This document shows positions 1 to 10,129 of a stretch of DNA of 64,000 bases, piece by piece. This DNA comes from Neurospora tetrasperma FGSC 2508. Its lineage: Eukaryota > Ascomycota > Sordariomycetes > Sordariales > Sordariaceae. Numbering within the stretch: the first letter of the stretch is position 1; the number at the start of each line of letters is the position of its first letter. The notes below the pieces were generated by a model, which searched no databases, was not told the DNA's origin, and worked only from the letters and a program-made list of their open reading frames with translations. The translations under genes and the position numbers were made by a program. Location: the NCBI RefSeq assembly GCF_000213175.1, contig NW_009799101.1:2919328-2983327 (forward strand), in the 5' to 3' direction.

Positions 1-29
1 CCTTCTCTACCTTTCTTATTACATCTTAT

Positions 30-117
30 ATAACCCTTCCATTACCCTTCCATTACCCTTCCATTACCCTTCCATTACCCTTCCATTACCCTTCCATCAT
101 CTTTCCATTACCCTTCC
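30..117. repeat. 11-bp minisatellite, about 8 copies
   Basis: Tandem copies of the unit attacccttcc. Five perfect copies run from 41 to 95, with one further perfect copy at 107-117 and degenerate copies at 30-40 and 96-106. The tract is pyrimidine-rich on the + strand. It lies upstream of a likely branch site and 3' splice site (135-156), so it is probably inside an intron of the gene that runs off the left edge. Confidence 0.85.
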
Positions 118-156
118 ACCACATAAATACACCCACTAACACCCCCCACAACAAAA

Positions 157-537
157 GTGACCGACACATCCCTCATTGCCCTCATCACCCAAGCCCTCAA
201 AGCCTCAGGTCTCCCAACATCAGTCCAGCCAGGGCCCTTGTGCTTCCCGCTTCCTTCTTCTGCGGACGCCACCACCGCCATTGCTGTTGACAGCGACGGG
301 AATGAGGCTGGACCCACCGCAGCCGAACTTCAAGGAAGAGCTGCTACAAAGCTTCATCTTCATGAGATGTGGTTGTATTCGGAGAGGGTGGAAGAAGATG
401 ATCATGAGAAAATAGCCACGTTGACTTCAGAGCAGGGGAAAAAGTTGAAGTGCGACGGAAATAGCTGGGATGGGAAGACTTTGGCGAAGAGTTCGTTGGA
501 TATTAAAGTTGATTTGAGGGGGCTGAAAGAGTAAGAA
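157..537 (+). CDS. 3' exon of a gene cut by the left window edge
   Basis: An open frame of about 125 codons ends in TAA at 535-537. It has no ATG at its 5' end: the frame opens at a GTG. Just upstream lie a branch-site-like cactaac (134-140) and an acaaaag ending at 156, spaced like a fungal 3' splice site. No GT occurs between 1 and 156, so the donor must lie before the window. The encoded part is hydrophilic and acidic, with short Pro/Ser-rich and Glu/Asp-rich stretches and no domain I recognise. The alternative is a single-exon gene whose ATG has become GTG. Function unknown. Confidence 0.5.
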
Positions 538-1082
538 GACGGAAAGGAAAGAGATGGATGGATGGATGTGTGTTTGGTGGGCGGAGGTTAGGGCTGCTTA
601 ACATTCCATCACTGATTTCTCGAGGGCGGAGAAGGGATTGGAGATCTGAGAAGGGTATCTAACCCAGTTGAGACTTGGAGAATACATATAAATGAGCACT
701 TCGGACCGGCAAGTTGGTATGACCCCATGAGTCGACAGCATCTATGATCAATTAACTTGACTTGAGATGGCATCTTATTTCAAGAAAGTTCTAGTCAAGT
801 ACCAGATGTACCATCAAGTCCTGTCTCATGTTTACTGGAATGTATCTGAGGTTGCCTCGCAGCCAGATCATCACTCAAACATTCCGTCCAAATACAAATA
901 CACAACATCGTATTTCTCCCTTAAATGCCCATCTTCTCCCCGACCAGAAACTTGCCAGCCAAAGATTTGGGTATATCGCTCAACTGACAGGACAAGCAAA
1001 CATCAACAAAGTCAAACCGCTCATATCCTTCATCATGGCTAACTGATATTGACATTACGCAAACATTTCAGGTCCGGACATA
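538..1082. other. Intergenic, convergent 3' ends
   Basis: Spacer between two genes that converge here. It holds the 3' untranslated regions of both neighbours and short ORFs that overlap in several frames. I see no coding signal, repeat or RNA. Confidence 0.5.
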
Positions 1083-3842
1083 CTAACTCCAACCCAGTGT
1101 TTCAAGAATGCCCTTGGCCTCAATCCCACTGAAGCCGGAAACCGCGACAGCCCGAGCCTGGCTACCGCTCCGAAGCGACTGAAGACCCTTTGCAATCTTC
1201 CACGCCTCCTCTTCGCCGACGACAAACAAGAAACGTTTGCCCTCCTGATCGCGGATCGATGTTCGAAGGAGATGCAGACCTCGGAACTTCCATCCGTCCG
1301 CCTCTTGCGAAGCAGCCGACCCAGTCGCCGAAGAGCCCGAGCTGTTAGCATTCAGGCCCAACCGGCAGTTCGTACTGCAGCAGGTACCTAATTCGTTCAG
1401 GTAGGCCACGGCCTCCTCGCCATTAAAGGCCCTGGTAGCAGCTTTCTCGGCCGCGCGGCGCATGGCGCTGCTTGTGGGCATCATTTTGAAGAGCGGGTGT
1501 GAGGATGGGATGGCCCCCGAGGCAACTCCTGTGCCGTTAGCGGAGCTAGCAGCGAGCACAGGACACCAGACTTCGACCTGCTTAAGGGTCCAGGCCTTGA
1601 TGTCCCACTCTCGTTGGGCAACGCCGCGCACATCGTCATCCACGAAAAGACCTGCGGTCGAGATGCGGAGGATGAGCCCGTCGGTTACGGTGCCGATACC
1701 GGAGATAAGCTGCGAGGCAGGGGTTTTCGAAAAATGGTTGACAAAGTTATAGACGGCCTTGATGACGATCTTGCCAGGATCGTCAGTGTGGTATGGAGCC
1801 CGCATCGAAGGCGGAGGGCTAGTGTTGTTGGTGGTGGCAGACTGAGCGTACGAGTCCTCTGAGAGATCCGAGATGGACTTTTTACGGGCCGCGGTAGGGT
1901 TTTTAGGCTTGTCGTATGGCCGGTAAGAGTACTCGTCAGCAGTGCCTGTTGCACTCGAAGCTGGTCTGGGGGATGCGGGCTTTGGCGATGCCGTCCTCGC
2001 TGCCGCTGGATTAGGCGATTTTGTGGGCGAGTGTGGTGGCGCGGGCGATGCGCGCGGGGTCGAAGTACGAGCGGTGGAAGCATGAGAAGTCTGCGAGGCG
2101 GTGGCCGAAGGAGTAACAATCGAAGGTGGTCTGCCATTTGGCCACAAGCTGGTCCTTTCGCCAACCTTTGGCATCGCATACGGTGTTTCCTTGCGCGCAA
2201 GCCTCTCCTTCTCCTTTTCCATCTCCTCGTCTTCTCGCCGAAGCTGCTCAAGGCGCTCCTCCCGATCCCGCTGTTCTTGTGCTTCGCGGGCTTCACGAGC
2301 TTCCCGTTCCCTTCGCCTGATGGCTTCCCGGACTTCACGGTCCTTCGCCTCTTGCCGATCCCTCTCGAACCGTTTCCTTTCTTCCTCACGTTGTATGGCC
2401 TCGTCCTTCTGTCTCAGTTCCTCCCGCTCACGGGCTTCGCGCAGCTCACGCTCCTTAGCCTCGCGGTCCTTTTCCTCGCGTTCTTTGGCTTCACGCTCCC
2501 TGGCTTCGCGCTCACGCGTCAGCTGCTCGCGCAGGAGCCTCTCCCGTTCACGCTGTCTGGCTTCTTGTTCCAGCTTGATTTGGCGCTCGCGTTCCTTGGC
2601 CTCCCGTTCTCTTGCCAATCGCTCCTTTTCTATAGCAGCGAGTTCCTTGGCTTCCCATTCGGCCTTTTGGCGTAGTTCCTGCTCCACCTTTTCTCTAATC
2701 TCGCGCTCCAGGCGCTCCTTCTCCAGAGTCTCTTGTTCCTTGCGCTCCCTCTCTCTTTCTTCCCTCTCACGGGCCTCCTTCTCCCGTTTCTCGCGCTCAC
2801 GCGCATCACGTTCTCGGAGCTCACGCAGACGGCGAGCCGCATCATCGCGCCTCTTGAGTTCGGCTTCCCTGGCCTTACGCTCCTCCTCCCGCCTTCTAGT
2901 CTCCTCTCTCGCCTTTTCCCATGCGCCTTTTGAGGAAACTTCAGACTTGGTTGGATCTTCAGGGTCAAGAGGAGTGGAAGGCCCATGCGGAGGCTCTTGA
3001 GAGTCGACTGACTCCTGTCTATGCGGCTCCGGCACTGGCTCCTGTTCGTAATCCGGATCATCTTCAGGACGAAGCTCAGGCTCTGGCGGTGGCTGGTGTT
3101 TCGGCTGCGATCTTGCTTGTGTCTTGGAGTGGGATTTAGACTGGGACTTGGTGTGGGACCGAGTTTGGACAGGGGACTGAGATCTCCGGTGTGACCTTGT
3201 CTGTGTGGGAGACTGCGGTCTCTTGTGCGATCGAGTTTGTGTTGGGGATTGTGGTCTGTGCTTGGCCTTGGGTTCCGGCTCCGGCTCGGGCTCAACATGT
3301 GGTTCCGGTTCCGCGTCATTGTTCTCCTTCCACGAAGGACGCGACCACTCATCGGCCGGAGTCTCGGGATCCGTGGGAGGTGTAGGGGGACGTGGTGGCG
3401 GCGCGTGCGTAGACTTGAAGTCTTCATAAGGGGGCGCTGTCTTGAACGCCCCAGAGGCATCGGATTCGCCAGTTGTCTTTTGCCAGTCGCTTCCCGACCC
3501 CAGCTTTACGTTGCTTGTAGATCGGCCGAGAGACCAAGATCCCACCGCTACCACAACCAGGAGTACTGACAGCCCAACGCTGCCCATCCCGCTGTGCCAC
3601 CATGACAGAAAAGCCGGCGTCAGCGCCTTCCCTAGGAGCAGTGCAGCAAGGGTGGAGATGACACCTGCACAGAAGCTGTTCCATTGCGGTTGCAAGGATG
3701 GTAGATATAGGAAGCCAGCACCAGCAGAGTGCTCCGGTATGATAAATACATCGTATTTCCTAGGCGGAAGAGCACTTGAGCCAGCCGATGTTTTTGGATT
3801 TTTGCCGTGGGGCGGCGGAGGAGGTGGCGGTGCTTCATCCAT
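1083..3842 (-). CDS. 919-aa membrane-anchored coiled-coil protein, function unknown
   Basis: Single-exon gene; the ATG is at 3840-3842. Order of parts: a Pro-rich N-terminus with a run of eight prolines; two hydrophobic segments at about residues 55-80 and 85-105, the only membrane-spanning candidates; a disordered Pro/Glu/His region with SPTQTRSH-type repeats (about 195-240); a very long charged helix (about 310-570) made of alternating Arg and Glu, surely a coiled coil; a Ser/Thr/Pro-rich linker; and a folded C-terminal 220 residues. That last part resembles a PH-like module, with a GLILRIS strand, a VDDDVRGVAQREWDIKAW stretch and a final amphipathic helix. This layout suits an organelle tether or cortical scaffold, but that is inference. 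I do not recognise a named family. Confidence 0.85.
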   Translation of the reverse strand: MDEAPPPPPPPHGKNPKTSAGSSALPPRKYDVFIIPEHSAGAGFLYLPSLQPQWNSFCAGVISTLAALLLGKALTPAFLSWWHSGMGSVGLSVLLVVVAVGSWSLGRSTSNVKLGSGSDWQKTTGESDASGAFKTAPPYEDFKSTHAPPPRPPTPPTDPETPADEWSRPSWKENNDAEPEPHVEPEPEPEPKAKHRPQSPTQTRSHKRPQSPTQTRSHRRSQSPVQTRSHTKSQSKSHSKTQARSQPKHQPPPEPELRPEDDPDYEQEPVPEPHRQESVDSQEPPHGPSTPLDPEDPTKSEVSSKGAWEKAREETRRREEERKAREAELKRRDDAARRLRELRERDAREREKREKEAREREERERERKEQETLEKERLEREIREKVEQELRQKAEWEAKELAAIEKERLAREREAKERERQIKLEQEARQRERERLLREQLTREREAREREAKEREEKDREAKERELREAREREELRQKDEAIQREEERKRFERDRQEAKDREVREAIRRREREAREAREAQEQRDREERLEQLRREDEEMEKEKERLARKETPYAMPKVGERTSLWPNGRPPSIVTPSATASQTSHASTARTSTPRASPAPPHSPTKSPNPAAARTASPKPASPRPASSATGTADEYSYRPYDKPKNPTAARKKSISDLSEDSYAQSATTNNTSPPPSMRAPYHTDDPGKIVIKAVYNFVNHFSKTPASQLISGIGTVTDGLILRISTAGLFVDDDVRGVAQREWDIKAWTLKQVEVWCPVLAASSANGTGVASGAIPSSHPLFKMMPTSSAMRRAAEKAATRAFNGEEAVAYLNELGTCCSTNCRLGLNANSSGSSATGSAASQEADGWKFRGLHLLRTSIRDQEGKRFLFVVGEEEAWKIAKGLQSLRSGSQARAVAVSGFSGIEAKGILETLGWS

Positions 3843-5563
3843 TCCGTGACCAGACCGTAACCGGATAAGTCTGAGTGATGTTTTCGGAGAGAGATGCCGT
3901 CAATAAGCCTGCAGACGGTCGCAAAATATGAAGGGGTCTTGAAGTTCGAATATCAGGTTGTTCTATAGTGCTCGTGGGCAGCCATGAAGGCAGCCAGAAG
4001 TACTGGAGAGCGGCAGAAGTCTGCCATGTGTGTGTCAGCCTCAGTCCTCAGTGTAACCCGGAATACGCGAAAGGGACAAAGGCGCAGAGACATGCAGCAG
4101 CTGGCGCACCAGGGCGCTCTTGACAGCTCGCGAAGACGCACGACGCTGGGAGCTCGAAGGAATGGTGGTGGGCTTACTTACATGTCCGGCTTCGTTGCGA
4201 TCGAATGTGGTTGTCCAAGGTCAAGATATGAGAGTTGTGGACTGCAATGACCGTCGTTAGGTGTTGTCACGCGACCAGCAAGTTGATGTATGGGACAAGA
4301 TTTAATGTCGGTGGCCGGCGCACACAAGCGTTGAAGGGTTCAGGTTGTCCTCTGTCTGGATCGGAGGAGGAAGGGGCTTTGAAGAAGACAGATGGGAAAA
4401 AGAGAAAATCGGGAAGCTAGCCACAACAGGTTCAGGGCGTGCATGGTTGCATTTTGTGTGTGCGACGCCCTGCTTGTTGGTTGGAGTGATTGGGAAACTG
4501 CGTGCAAGTGAAGTGGAAGTGGAAGGCGGTGCTCCCGTCCCGCCCAGGCATTGTTTACTTCCTCTACAGTGCCATTGACCGACAGGGGCAGGAACCTGTG
4601 GAGTTTTGGGCGGGGTACAGGGGTTGACAGCCTGGCCGTGCTGGCGCAGTCAGCAGCTGAACCGGCACATGTATTCTGTAGTGTGAGTAGAGGTACGTAG
4701 TGTGCGATGTCCCTCTTGCTCCCGGAAAGGCAGGAACCCGTCTCCAATACGATGGCGAAATAGATTACCCTGTGTCGTATATCCATAATCCGTATATCCT
4801 AGATGTATCAATCAGCTGAAAGTTGCACAACCTAGTTGTAACAAATCATCTACCGCCAATTCGACGTCCTCAAAGTAATAGGCTGTGCATGAGACCCTTA
4901 AGCGAAGCGCTGACGTGACCAAAGTTTCGAAACATGCCCAGGCTACCCGGCGCGGCTTGGCCCTTGCTCGACAATTGTTCTCTTCTAACATTCACCTACA
5001 CCTATGTGGTAAGCGCACTCTACATCAACGAAGCTTTGGGAATCGCATCATGTTGGATGGGAATTCAAACTCGCAAAGTGACAGGAGAGGAGCTCAACCG
5101 TTGCTGGGCAACCAACTTACGTCCCCATCCGTGACGTAACTGGGACCTCTGGTTTTCTGAACTATATACACTACAGGGTACGAGGGTCAACCGCTGTAAC
5201 CAGATGGCTGGGAGCCTCGGGCCCAGCCACGCCAAGTTGTAGTGAAGGGTATCAAACTCACCGCCTGCCTCCTACAACAGACATGTTTACGAGCGTACTA
5301 TGCTTTGTAACCTCGACTTCAGCCAGGCTAGGCAATAAACAATTTGATCAGAGTTTCTTTTGCGCTATATGATGAGAGCAAGGTCTCCCCCGGTCTCCAA
5401 CCCAACTGATAGATCCACCACGCTGTAAACTGGAATGAATGACAGATATATAAGCCAAACGGTATAACAAACAGGACTCTCACAAACAACAACCCAAACT
5501 CCTCGACACAGAAGAGAAGTAGCTCCGTAGCAAAAGAGTTTGTCAAGGGAAAAGAATGATGCA
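3843..5563. other. Intergenic: upstream region of the coiled-coil gene
   Basis: No convincing gene. A strong donor on the - strand (GTAAGTAAGC, near 4175) could belong to a 5' UTR intron of the 919-aa gene. The short ORFs here (for example 4340-4786, - strand) show no domain. Confidence 0.4.
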
Positions 5564-6136
5564 TCAACCAAATGACTCCGTAGGTTGTCCCAAAAGAAGT
5601 AGGCCAAACTCCACCACGCAAGTGAGCACATCCGACAACCTCCCCAACACCCACTGCAACAACCAAAACCCTTGGACGCCGGCGAGAACGCCCTTGACAC
5701 AAAGCAAAAGGAAAGCATCAAACATGTTACCTTCTTCGCCGCCGCCGCCGCCGCCTCCCGAGGGCCTACCCTTTGCTCTCAAGCCTTCATTTCGTTTCCC
5801 CATTCCTTCGTCCCCTTGTGGCTGTTGTTGTGATGCGGTCCTGCTCTTCTTCTCGTCTTTGGTGCTGCTGTGGTCGTCGTGTCCGTCGTCGTCCGATGAT
5901 AATTCATACAGCCATTGGTCTCGTCGTAGTCGTAAGCGGCCATTTCGGGGTCTGTGGATAGCTCCGTGCTGGTCTTCTTGTGCCACCGTAGTAGGAACAA
6001 CCACAACCTCCGCCACGGAGCCTTCCTCGCTTGACATGATAAACATCATCCTGTTCAGACTATCACCGTCGTTATTCTCCTCATCCTCATCCTGTGTAAA
6101 ACTTTCATGATCCCACTCGGGAAGCGGCGCCTCACG
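5564..6136 (-). other. 190-codon open extension in frame with the Vam7 stop
   Basis: Directly after the TGA of the Vam7-like gene the same frame stays open for 190 codons, to a stop at 5564-5566. The first 29 codons are acidic (DEDEENNDGD). An ATG pair follows (top base 6049), then a basic/acidic low-complexity part, a Gly run, and a final stretch of about 45 mostly hydrophobic residues (AFLLLCVKG...FGLLLLG). It could be a read-through tail, a separate small gene starting at 6049 or 6037, or simply an open 3' UTR. The opposite strand is also open across 5556-6110, which lowers the weight of the open frame. Confidence 0.3.
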
Positions 6137-7315
6137 TCAACCAAGCCTCTTGACCCGTCCCTTGGCGACCCTCAACTTCTTATCCACCACATCAACATTA
6201 GTGTTGAGGTTATCCAGCATGTTCGTCTGCCGCTCAACCTCGTCGTTGATAGCCAGTCCCATTTCCTTCTGCCGCCTGACAATCCTCGCCAGCGCCTCCA
6301 CCTCCATATCCTGATCGCGCATCGTATCCCTCTGCAGCTGCAGCACCCCCTCATTATCCAACTCCCTCGTCCTTTCCGTCTCCGGCAACGGGGCGCCCAA
6401 TACCCTCCCTCCTCTCACCGACCCTCCACCAGCACCAGAAGACCCAGCAAACAACTTGGCCCTCTCCCCGGCCTCCCCACTACTACTCCCACTCCCCGAT
6501 GGCCCACTAATCGAAGCCTGCCTCGCCGCCTCCCTGCTCGCATGCGCCAAGCTCGAACTGAGCTTATCCAACCCATCCCTCTCCACCCTCGCGGCCGCCA
6601 GCAGGTCCCTTCGTCTCCTGAGTTCCCCCTCCCCGACCCGTCCACTACTCTTCAGAACCCCCAAGCCCTCCTGCAACGCGCCCAGCAAGCTGCCCGCCCT
6701 AACCAGCGCCCTCTTGGCCGCCGCGCCCGCCTCCAGCTTCGTCATATTCTCCGTCGCCCCATCCCTCCTTCCCAGCGCCACGCGCGCCTCGTGCAGCGCA
6801 CCCTTCAGCTCGCGGTGCAAATCCAGCCACGTGCCCGGGTCACTGGCAGCAGCGAGGTTCGCGTCCTTCAGGCCTATAGCGGGAATTTTTCCCTCGATTC
6901 CGCTGCCACTACCCGCAGTACTAGCGGCGGCATTGGCACCGCTAGCCCCGCCGGGCAGGTTCAGAAACGCGCGCCAGACGGGCGTATCACGCCACCGACG
7001 ATCGGGCGGCTCGGCAATGGCGCGGAGGTAGCGCTCGAGAGCGACGCGGCGCTTTTCCGTCAGCTCGGGGGAGTTGACGGTGGATTTGAACCAGTTTTTG
7101 GCGGGCAAGGGTTCGGGGGGCGGGGATCCGACAAGGGAGGTGAGGGCTTGGTGCAGGGCGAGGAAGTCGGAGTAGCGCTTTTGGACGACGAAGGAGCGGA
7201 GGGGAAGTCGGAGAGTGATGTTATAGAGTGTGAAGGGTTTTGAGGAGCCACCGGATTCGGAAGAAGGGGTGGATATGGAGGTTGTGGGGATGGAGATCTC
7301 GGCTGGGGGGGCCAT
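6137..7315 (-). CDS. vam7: Vam7-type PX-domain Qc-SNARE
   Basis: Single exon, 392 aa, ATG at 7313-7315. Residues about 25-130 form a PX domain (LPLRSFVVQKRYSDFLALHQAL, then a PPEPLPAKNWF loop and an ELTEKRRVALERYLRAI helix). This fold binds phosphatidylinositol 3-phosphate on vacuole and endosome membranes. The last 65 residues are a SNARE coil. The stretch INDEVERQTNMLDNL carries the glutamine expected at the Qc zero layer. Like yeast Vam7, the annotated product has no membrane anchor. Expected role: homotypic vacuole fusion together with Vam3, Vti1 and Nyv1 homologues and HOPS (known for the family). The middle (about 150-320) is Ala/Gly/Ser-rich and longer than in yeast. The stop is TGA followed by C, and the frame is open beyond it. 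Confidence 0.88.
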   Translation of the reverse strand: MAPPAEISIPTTSISTPSSESGGSSKPFTLYNITLRLPLRSFVVQKRYSDFLALHQALTSLVGSPPPEPLPAKNWFKSTVNSPELTEKRRVALERYLRAIAEPPDRRWRDTPVWRAFLNLPGGASGANAAASTAGSGSGIEGKIPAIGLKDANLAAASDPGTWLDLHRELKGALHEARVALGRRDGATENMTKLEAGAAAKRALVRAGSLLGALQEGLGVLKSSGRVGEGELRRRRDLLAAARVERDGLDKLSSSLAHASREAARQASISGPSGSGSSSGEAGERAKLFAGSSGAGGGSVRGGRVLGAPLPETERTRELDNEGVLQLQRDTMRDQDMEVEALARIVRRQKEMGLAINDEVERQTNMLDNLNTNVDVVDKKLRVAKGRVKRLG

Positions 7316-9107
7316 GGTTGCCGTTGCCGTTGCCGTTGTATATGGCCGGGATCTTCGGCTGCTTGTTTGTGTGTTGAATTGTTGTTGTCGAGGTTAAAAG
7401 GTTCGTGTGGTGTTGTTGATGTTCAAATCATAGAAGGACGACCCGGCGATGACGAAAGGCAGCAGCTTTCAGGTCACTCGGGGGAGTTTGGTCGTGTGAC
7501 TGTGACGCGAAGCGATCGGCCGGAGAGAGCGTCGTGAATGTCTTGGCTTGTTAGGATAGCGACAGTCAACTTGATAAAGCAGGGGTTTTTCGTTGGTAGA
7601 TACGGATCGAATGGATTTATCGTGATCTGTGTGGACCAAAGGTCAACAGGGCTGGGCTGGCAGGCAGGCAGCACTGATGCTAGGTGATGAATCGCCACGG
7701 CAATGCTGTGTGAATGGCTGGGGATGATGGGATGGTTCGTTTCAATGCTGACGAAGCGCTTCGAAACTGAATGACTTGAACAAAATGGTGGGTATCTCTT
7801 GCAAGATCAAAGAAGCAGACGCGAATGCCCAATGCAAAAAATGGGAGAGAAAGACAAGGAAAAAAAGAGGAAGAGAAAATGTGTTGCTATCGATCAGAGG
7901 TCGAGATCAATCTGGTGTTTGATGTTGTCTGGAGAATCACATCAGACCTTCGATTGGGGTAAAATGCAGTGGTTGTTGTCAATGCAGTGCAGTGCAGCTG
8001 ATCGATCGATTGGTTGGTGGTTGGCCGTGTTTGAAGTTAGGTGGAAAAACCTCCAGTGTGTCATTGCGTCCATGGACAGCCAGAAGACGGATGCCCGCGA
8101 TCGGATGCTTTCTCTATGTATCCAAAGCGTCACTGCCTAACAGGGTTCGCTGGCGTTTAGTACCTGGATCAGTTAAGCGCCAACAGACGAACCCAGCGAC
8201 AGGAACTCTCAGGTCTGGGCACCTTTCCGGCCCCAGCAAGGTACGTGGCGTGGCTGACGGGTCTCCGAAACGACATGATCCCCACTGTCTACACTACATA
8301 CTCCGACTCTTTTGTGATCATCTTTCCAGCGGTAGCATCCCGTGTCTTTTTTTCCTCCCCCAAGTAGAAATATGTTCGTGAATGCGGTGTAACTTGACGG
8401 CCTGGGAACAAGCTTAAGGGAGCCATGGATTCCACTTTATAAAGTTCAGACGCTGTAACACAAATGCACTCACCCCTCGGGTCAGAAACACGAGGCATCA
8501 ATCACATTTTATAGACAACCACCAGCGAGGAACGATTCATCTGCCTATCACCTCACCCGTACCATTCGAAATTCAACAGGCTCACAGTGCAGGGGGAGAA
8601 AAAAAATCCCAGATAGCTTTTATCTACCGTCAAGTCTTCGTCGTATGTGCGAATTGCAGTGCGTGTGGACTATGCTGAAACCTTCCGACCCAGCTGGTGT
8701 CCAGGGAGTCATAAAAGCCCTTCTGTAAATATTGCAAATCCGTGCAAAGAGAGGGTATAGAATAGAGGATCAACCCCTATCCCATACATACCACATGCTG
8801 TCCGTCCCAAATGTATAAAAAAGGGTCCCTTTGTTATGCTTCAAGAGAGCCCACTAGTATCAGATCCGTCCTCTTTTCCTGATACACCACGCAATGTGCC
8901 CGCCAACAATACCAACAGCATAGCGACCCTTGTAGTCCGCAGTTCATGACCCGGAGCCAAATAACAACACCATTAATCTTCGGCCTCTGCGCAAATCCAA
9001 CCCAATCCCCCCACCCTCTAAACCGCGTGGCGCTACCCTCCGCCTATCTCGGTGAGCAGGCCGCGTTGCAGTTGTCGCTATAGTCGTTGAACCAGCATGT
9101 GATACGT
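7316..9107. other. Intergenic: Vam7 promoter side and EB1 3' side
   Basis: Both flanking genes are on the - strand, so this holds the Vam7 upstream region and the EB1 3' region. It includes short (GTTGCC)n near 7317-7336. No ORF here has an ATG start and a recognisable domain. Confidence 0.5.
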
Positions 9108-10129
9108 TTAAAAGGTCTCCTGATCGTCGGCGGCTTCGGCGTCGGCCTCGGGAATCTCGAAGCCCTCCTCGGTCGAGTAAAGGATGGCCTGGATGGCCTT
9201 GATGAGACCGTCCTCCTGCTTCTCGAGTTCGGGGTCCTCCTCGACAGCGCTTTGAACAAGAACCTCAATGTCGCGCAGCTTGTGGAAGTAGAAGTCACGC
9301 TCGCGCTCCAGGCCGCCGACGGCCTCCTTGAGAGTTGCGACCTCTTGCTGGAGAGCCTGGGTGGCGGCCGAGTTAGCAGCGGGGGCTCTGGCAGCGACAC
9401 GGGGACCACCGGTGGGGGTGGCGCCACCGGGACGTCTCGCGGCAGCCGAACCGGCGGAGGCGCGAGAGGCACCGCTCATGGTGGCAGGGAGAGCGCCACC
9501 CTTGCGACGGGCAGCGGCATCGTAATCACCGCCGGGGTAGTACTGGTCCCAGAATCTCTTGGTCCACTGCAGGAAGTCGAGGTTGTCCTGCATCTTGCAT
9601 TTTACGAGCGCCTCGATGGGGATGGACTTTTCGATCTGGTGCTTGGTGAAGGTGTCTGGAGGAAAGCCGTCGTCAGTAACATAACTCGCTGTGCGGCTTG
9701 GCAGGGGAACCGGCTACTCACTCTGGAGGATCTTGAAGTTCTGAATGTAGGCATATTCCGAGGTCACGTTGAACTTGACGCGGGACATGGGAACATCGCC
9801 GAAGATGCTGTCGTAGACCTGGCAGAGGGCGGCGCTGTTGCGGGCCGGGGGCGATTAGTAAAAGGGGCTCTCGTTCAACGGTCGGGCGCGGGGCGGGGCG
9901 GATGGCGATGGAGGGGCATGGCAAACTAACCCAGTACCGCACTGCTCAACCTTGGTCAGGTTGAGTTGGAGAAGACTGTTGATCCATTGAAGGAGCTCTT
10001 GACTGTGGACATTTAATCGTGGTCAGTCCAAGATCTTGAGAGCTGGTGTTGGGCCCCGACCCGGCGCAAGGCGTGGCCGGGGCGACAAGCAACACGGGGA
10101 TGGCGTAGTACACACCGTGATTCACCCAT
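9108..10129 (-). CDS. bim1: EB1/Bim1/Mal3 microtubule plus-end protein
   Basis: Four coding exons on the - strand: 10116-10129, 9931-10002, 9722-9834 and 9108-9655, giving 248 aa. The first coding exon is only 14 nt (MGESR). The N-terminal calponin-homology domain reads QELLQWINSLLQLNLTKVEQ, AALCQVYDSIFGDVPMSRVKF, then DNLDFLQWTKRFWDQYYPGG. A Gly/Ala/Pro-rich basic linker follows. The EB-homology coiled coil (LERERDFYFHKLRDIEVLVQ) comes next and the chain ends acidic in ETF, a variant of the usual EEY/F tail that binds CAP-Gly proteins. The protein should track growing microtubule ends and recruit partners there. All introns have GT-AG ends (113, 96 and 66 nt). Confidence 0.95.

Noticed and set aside
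2101-3000. 299-codon Ser/Arg-rich frame on the + strand
   Set aside because: It is the shadow of the Arg/Glu coiled-coil region of the 919-aa gene on the other strand.
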